A stretch of 64,000 bases of DNA from contig NZ_CP108454.1 in assembly GCF_036240795.1 (NCBI RefSeq), positions 372,001 through 436,000 on the forward strand, read 5' to 3'. Below, in pieces: positions 60,447 through 64,000 of the stretch (within the stretch, counting starts at the first letter, position 1; each line of letters opens with the position of its first letter). The DNA is from Streptomyces sp. NBC_01268 (GTDB lineage Bacteria > Actinomycetota > Actinomycetes > Streptomycetales > Streptomycetaceae). The position numbers were made by a program, and so were the translations under genes. The notes under the pieces are model-generated. The model made no database searches and was not told where the DNA came from. It saw only the letters and a list, made by a program, of their open reading frames with translations.

Positions 60447-62606
60447 TCATGCGGCCGGCGGAGCTGTGGGGCTCCCGTGCGGGGTGGTGCGGAGCAGGAG
60501 CAGGGCGGTGTCGTCGGTGTAGCGGCCTGTGGGCCAGGCGTGGTCCAGGAGGTGGTCGATCAGGTGCTCGACGTCCTCGTCGTGTCGGCGGGCGAGGTGG
60601 TCGGCGAGGTCGATGGCGTTCCGGTCGGGGTCGGTGCCGGGCACCTCCACGAGTCCGTCGGTGTAGAGCGCGAGGGTGCTCCCCGGCGGGATCGCGAAGC
60701 GGGTGACGGGGTAGGTCGTGGCGACGTCGACGCCGAGCGGGGGCGCGGGGTCGATCCCGACGACGATGCCCGACTGCCCCGGCCGGTGCAGGAGGGGCGG
60801 CGGGTGGCCGGCACTGGCCAGCGTGGTCCGCCCGTGGGCGAGGTCGATGCGGGCGTAGAGCGTGGAGACCAGGAGGTCGGTGCCCAGGTCCATCAGGACG
60901 CGGTTGGTGTGGGCCAGGACCTGGTCCGGCGGGGCGCCGGCGGTGGCGCGGACCGCCGTGCGCACCTGTCCCATCAGCGCGGCGGCGGAGACGTTGTGGC
61001 CTTGGACGTCGCCGATGACGGCGGCGACGGTGGTGGCGTCGAGGCGGATGACGTCGTAGAAGTCGCCGCCGATGTCCATGCCGCGGCTGGCGGGCAGGTA
61101 GCGGGCGGCCATCGTGAGGCCGGGTACGGACGGCAGGCTGTGCGGCAGGAGCGTTTCCTGGAGGCCGAGGGCGAGGCCGTGCACGGCGTCGTAGAGCCGG
61201 GCCCGGTCCAGTGCCTGGGCGATCAGGCCGGCGAGGGACGTGAGGATGGCCCGCTCGTCGGCGGTGAACGTGTGCGGTCGGTCGTAGGACAGGACGCAGC
61301 AGCCGACGGGGCGGCCGGAGATGAGCAGGGGCAGGAAGGCCCAGGCGCGTTTGGCGCTGAGCGCGGGGGCCTGGGGGAACTCGCGGGCCAGCTCCTCGAC
61401 TCCGGCGAAGAAGGACGGGATGCCGGTGGACAGCACGTGCCCGGCCGGCGTGACGTCGGTGTCCAGGGGCAGGCCGTCGAGGCGTTCGATGGACTGCTGG
61501 TCGTAGCCGTGCCAACCGGTGATCTTCAGGCGGCCCGCCTCGGCCGCGGAGAGGACCAGGCCGTCCGCGCCGAAGGCGGGCAGGACCTGGCCGGCGATCG
61601 CTTCGACGACGTCGCTGACGGCCACGGTCTCGGTGAGGGCGGACGCCAGGTGGAGGAGCTGGTAGAGGCGGCCAGTGTGGGCGGGCGGGGACGCCGTGGG
61701 CGCGCGTTCGGACGGGCGGGCGGACTCGGGCCCGTCGCCGGCGGGGGCGGGGGCTGGGGTGATGCGGACGCTGATGCCGCTGGCGTCCGGGTAGAGCTGG
61801 AAGCGGAGCCGGTGGTCCAGGGGGTCGAGGGCGGTGAACTCGACCGGTTCGCGGCTGATGACGGCGGTGCGGTAGGGGTCCTCGACCGCGGGCTGGTCCA
61901 GCCAGGGCAGGGACTGCCAGGGCCGCGTCCCCAGCAGCCGGTCGGCGGCCCGGCCGAGCAGGACGGCCGCCGCGCCGTTCACGAACGTGATCCGGCCTTC
62001 CAGGTCCAGGGCCAGGGTGCCCTCGGGCAGCCGCTCGGCATAGTCCGCGGCCGCGTGCGGGTCCGGGACCGCGAACGGGTGGGGTTCCGTGAGCGACACC
62101 CGGTGGGGCTGCGCGGGCGCCTGTGGCGGCTCCGGGGACTGGTCGAGGGCGTGGGCGATGCCTCGGGCCTCGGCGGATATGTGGCCCCGCTCGCGGCGGC
62201 CGGCGTGCTCCGGGTGGGAGGCCGGCCACAGCAGGACCAGACCTCCCCAGCGGCGGAAGCGGCCGGACAGCGGCGTGGCCGCGAGGGCGAAGCGGTACGG
62301 CAGGCTGGCCGCGACCCGCGGGTACGCACGGGCCATGTCCTCCTGGGACCCGACCCACACCAGGCGCTCCTCCCGGACGGCCACGCAGATCGGGGCGGCG
62401 GTGTCCAGCGGGATCCGGTGCCAGGGCCAGGCCACCTCCTCCGGGAGTCCGCACAGCACCGCCAGGACGAGCGTCTGCGTGGCCTCGTCCAGCAGGTAGA
62501 GCACCCCCGCGGAGGCTCCGGTGCGCCGCACGGTGTCGACCAGCGCGGTGCCGAGCAGCCCGGTCGTGCCGGGCTGGTCGCCGAAGCCGGGGACCGCAGC
62601 TCGCAT
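60447..62606 (-). CDS. GAF-PAS-GAF-SpoIIE protein phosphatase (RsbU-type regulator)
   Basis: 719 residues from the ATG at 62606. Domains in order: GAF-like (about 15-165, ASAGVLYLLDEATQTLVLAVL), PAS (about 200-300, GTLALDLEGRITFVNGAAAV), a second GAF (about 320-470, VSDVVEAIAGQVLPAFGADG) and PP2C/SpoIIE (about 480-705). The last has MDIGGDFYDVIRLD, VIGDVQGHNVSAAALMGQ and YTDGLVEVPGTD, which carry the metal-binding aspartates. Such proteins dephosphorylate anti-sigma-factor antagonists in response to signals and release alternative sigma factors. No anti-sigma or antagonist gene is adjacent. Confidence 0.9.
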   Translation of the reverse strand: MRAAVPGFGDQPGTTGLLGTALVDTVRRTGASAGVLYLLDEATQTLVLAVLCGLPEEVAWPWHRIPLDTAAPICVAVREERLVWVGSQEDMARAYPRVAASLPYRFALAATPLSGRFRRWGGLVLLWPASHPEHAGRRERGHISAEARGIAHALDQSPEPPQAPAQPHRVSLTEPHPFAVPDPHAAADYAERLPEGTLALDLEGRITFVNGAAAVLLGRAADRLLGTRPWQSLPWLDQPAVEDPYRTAVISREPVEFTALDPLDHRLRFQLYPDASGISVRITPAPAPAGDGPESARPSERAPTASPPAHTGRLYQLLHLASALTETVAVSDVVEAIAGQVLPAFGADGLVLSAAEAGRLKITGWHGYDQQSIERLDGLPLDTDVTPAGHVLSTGIPSFFAGVEELAREFPQAPALSAKRAWAFLPLLISGRPVGCCVLSYDRPHTFTADERAILTSLAGLIAQALDRARLYDAVHGLALGLQETLLPHSLPSVPGLTMAARYLPASRGMDIGGDFYDVIRLDATTVAAVIGDVQGHNVSAAALMGQVRTAVRATAGAPPDQVLAHTNRVLMDLGTDLLVSTLYARIDLAHGRTTLASAGHPPPLLHRPGQSGIVVGIDPAPPLGVDVATTYPVTRFAIPPGSTLALYTDGLVEVPGTDPDRNAIDLADHLARRHDEDVEHLIDHLLDHAWPTGRYTDDTALLLLRTTPHGSPTAPPAA

Positions 62607-62976
62607 ACCAGGACCATACGCCGCCGAGCCTGACCGATCGCGCTGGTGCCCCACCGATGCGGGCCCGGCGGCGCTCCGGGCGGCAGGGGCGCGGCAGGTC
62701 GCGTCGGGCGGCTCCTCGCCTCGCCCGGAGCCCCGTGGGGGGGGCGCCCGGTTCGGGCCACCCGTTCCGCATGGTCACAGAGTGTGCGGGGCGGGTGCCC
62801 GGAGCCGGTCCCGGGCTCGGGTGCCCGGAGCCCGGTCCCGGGCCGTACCCGACGGCTGCGGGGCGCACACCGAGCGTGACAGTCGGCGGGCGCGGCAGGC
62901 GGTGCCGGAGCCCGTCACCCCGGGCCCGGCGCCGTGCGGGGTGGTCCGAGTCCGCCCGCAGGTGCTGCGGAGCCCG
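62607..62976. other. Intergenic region with duplicated G/C-rich segment
   Basis: About 370 bases without a credible gene between the phosphatase start and the erythromycin esterase-family stop. It holds an imperfect direct repeat (62793-62816 and 62819-62843) and very high G+C elsewhere. Confidence 0.45.
62793..62843. repeat. Tandem ~25-bp repeat
   Basis: GGGTGCCCGGAGCC then GGTCCCGGGC occurs at 62793-62816 and again, with one extra C, at 62819-62843. Each copy contains its own small dyad (CCCGG...CCGGG), so each could fold; this may be the terminator of the esterase-family gene. Confidence 0.7.
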
Positions 62977-64000
62977 TCATCGGAGCTCGTCGGCCGCCCG
63001 GACCCGGTGCAGGTGGACCAGGATGTCGTAGGCCGGGCCGAGGGCCAGGGTCGGCTGGGGGTCCGGGACGAAGATCGAGCCGGCGTCGTAGACCGGGCGG
63101 GCGCGGGCGAGCCAGGTGCGGGCCGTGGGGGAAGCGGTCCGCAGGTCGAGGTAGAAGTCGGGGTACCCGACCCGGTCCAGGGTGTGCTCGTTCATGCCGG
63201 GGTGCGCCGCCGGTACGGTGACCGGCTTCCACGCGCCGTCGAGGGACGTGTCCTTGGTGAGGAAGGTGCCGCCGGCGAAGGTGAGGCCGATCGCCGCGTA
63301 GTCGCGGCCCAGGCGGTCGCGCAGCACGGCGCCCTGGGTCCGCGGGTACGTGTCGGGGTGGGCGGAGGCGTATCCGACGTGGCCGTTGTGGGCCGACACC
63401 AGCATCTTGTGGCCCGTCTGACGCTGCCACCACAACACGTTGTCCGCCATGGCCTGGTCGCGCAGGCGCTCCGCGGCGGTGACCGAGGCCGGGTCGGCGG
63501 GGTCGATGGTGGCGAAGGCGAAGGTCTGCGCGATGTTCCGGGCGTGCTGCACCGTCCACGCGTACGTGTCCTCCTCGGCCGGACGGGCCCCGGTGACGAG
63601 GTCGAGGGCTTCCTGGGCGCGGGCGGCGTTCGCCTCGCGTTCCGCGAGCGGCTTGCGCAGGTAGTCGAAGATGTCGTCGAAGGGGCGGAGGCCGGCGTAC
63701 AGCTCGGTGAGGCGGGGCAGGGCCTCGGGACGGCTCGCGCGGACCGAGGTCAGGACCCGCTCGAAGATCGGGTCGCCCAGCTTGGGTGCCCCGAGGTCGT
63801 CGCCCATGAAGTGGACCCGGCGGCCGGGGTGGCGTCGGTTGTGCTCGCGCATCCAGCCGATCAGGCTGACGAACTCCTCCCGTTCCCAGGGGGATCCGGC
63901 CAGGGTCTCCTCCGCGATCCGGCGCGGGTCGCCGAGGCCGCCCTGCAGGTACTCGTCGATCCTGAGCCCGGCCGACCAGCTCATCTCCAGGGCGAAGGTG
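62977..64000 (-). CDS. Erythromycin esterase-family protein, N-terminal part beyond window edge
   Basis: At least 341 residues; the frame is open past an internal Met at 63984 (FALEMSWSAGL continues upstream), so the start is outside the window. Family features are HFMGDDLG, a long helical middle, the NVLWWQRQTGHKMLVSAHNG HVGYAS segment with the conserved HNGH, and YAAIGLTFAGGTFL. The erythromycin esterase superfamily includes macrolide-lactone hydrolases and succinoglycan-type proteins. Many streptomycetes carry secreted members of unknown substrate. Resistance function is not shown by the sequence. Confidence 0.8.
   Translation of the reverse strand, partial: TFALEMSWSAGLRIDEYLQGGLGDPRRIAEETLAGSPWEREEFVSLIGWMREHNRRHPGRRVHFMGDDLGAPKLGDPIFERVLTSVRASRPEALPRLTELYAGLRPFDDIFDYLRKPLAEREANAARAQEALDLVTGARPAEEDTYAWTVQHARNIAQTFAFATIDPADPASVTAAERLRDQAMADNVLWWQRQTGHKMLVSAHNGHVGYASAHPDTYPRTQGAVLRDRLGRDYAAIGLTFAGGTFLTKDTSLDGAWKPVTVPAAHPGMNEHTLDRVGYPDFYLDLRTASPTARTWLARARPVYDAGSIFVPDPQPTLALGPAYDILVHLHRVRAADELR

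Noticed and set aside
60449..62633. Plus-strand open frames opposite the SpoIIE phosphatase
   Set aside because: They are low-complexity (Gly/Asp/Val-rich) shadows of the minus-strand gene, which has complete GAF, PAS and SpoIIE motifs.
1..64000. tRNA or rRNA genes
   Set aside because: No cloverleaf with conserved T-loop (GTTCRANYC) in the right context and no rRNA-like stretch was seen by eye; a covariance-model search was not possible.

Overview
The window is about 72% G+C by eye, with strong G/C bias at third codon positions, GTG and TTG starts, tightly overlapping operons and several Streptomyces-typical families (TipAS, PadR/membrane-protein pairs, SpoIIE phosphatases, DUF4157 proteins). 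It reads as a chromosomal segment of a Streptomyces or close relative. All calls come from reading the sequence and proteins; no database search was run.

Layout. 1-23 kb is an accessory-rich mosaic: the tail of a membrane protein, a decayed Ig-like repeat gene, a lone glycosyltransferase, a sigma-like/zinc-finger/CAP-domain fusion, an SRPBCC and a VOC protein, an Orn/Lys/Arg-type decarboxylase, a PAP2 phosphatase, a PadR regulator with its membrane partner, secreted beta-helix and I36-like proteins, a standalone TipAS protein, a GNAT, a PNPOx-like protein, an IS481-family element with a broken transposase frame, a HEAT-repeat fragment, a DUF4157 (eCIS-associated) protein, an LRV/HEAT-like repeat protein, a decayed arginase-family gene and a Tat-exported multicopper oxidase.

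22.9-38.8 kb is a polycyclic tetramate macrolactam (PTM) biosynthetic cluster on one strand: sterol-desaturase-type hydroxylase, hybrid iterative PKS-NRPS (KS-AT-DH-KR-ACP-C-A-PCP-TE), two phytoene-desaturase-like FAD oxidoreductases, an NADPH-dependent MDR reductase and a Rieske non-haem iron oxygenase. The A-domain pocket residues read DVGEIGSID, the classical ornithine code, and the gene order matches ftdA-ftdE of frontalamide-type clusters. Where those clusters carry a cytochrome P450, this one has a translationally coupled Rieske oxygenase. That is the best candidate here for new chemistry.

38.9-45 kb holds a CPBP protease/histidine kinase/response regulator operon, a NUDIX/DUF4406 pair divergent from a DeoR regulator, a TetR regulator divergent from a DUF4345 protein across a long inverted repeat, and repeat-rich intergenic DNA.

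45-57.9 kb is a steroid ring C/D (HIP) degradation locus almost collinear with the mycobacterial KstR2 regulon: two SDRs, echA20, ipdA, ipdB, ipdC, fadA6, kstR2, ipdF, fadE30, fadE31, fadE32 and fadE33. Two near-identical 19-bp operators lie at its divergent promoters. fadD3 is absent from its usual place, and an enoyl-CoA hydratase there has lost its catalytic middle. 58-64 kb holds a HAD phosphatase, a MerR/SDR divergent pair, a GAF-PAS-GAF-SpoIIE phosphatase and the C-terminal part of an erythromycin esterase-family gene.
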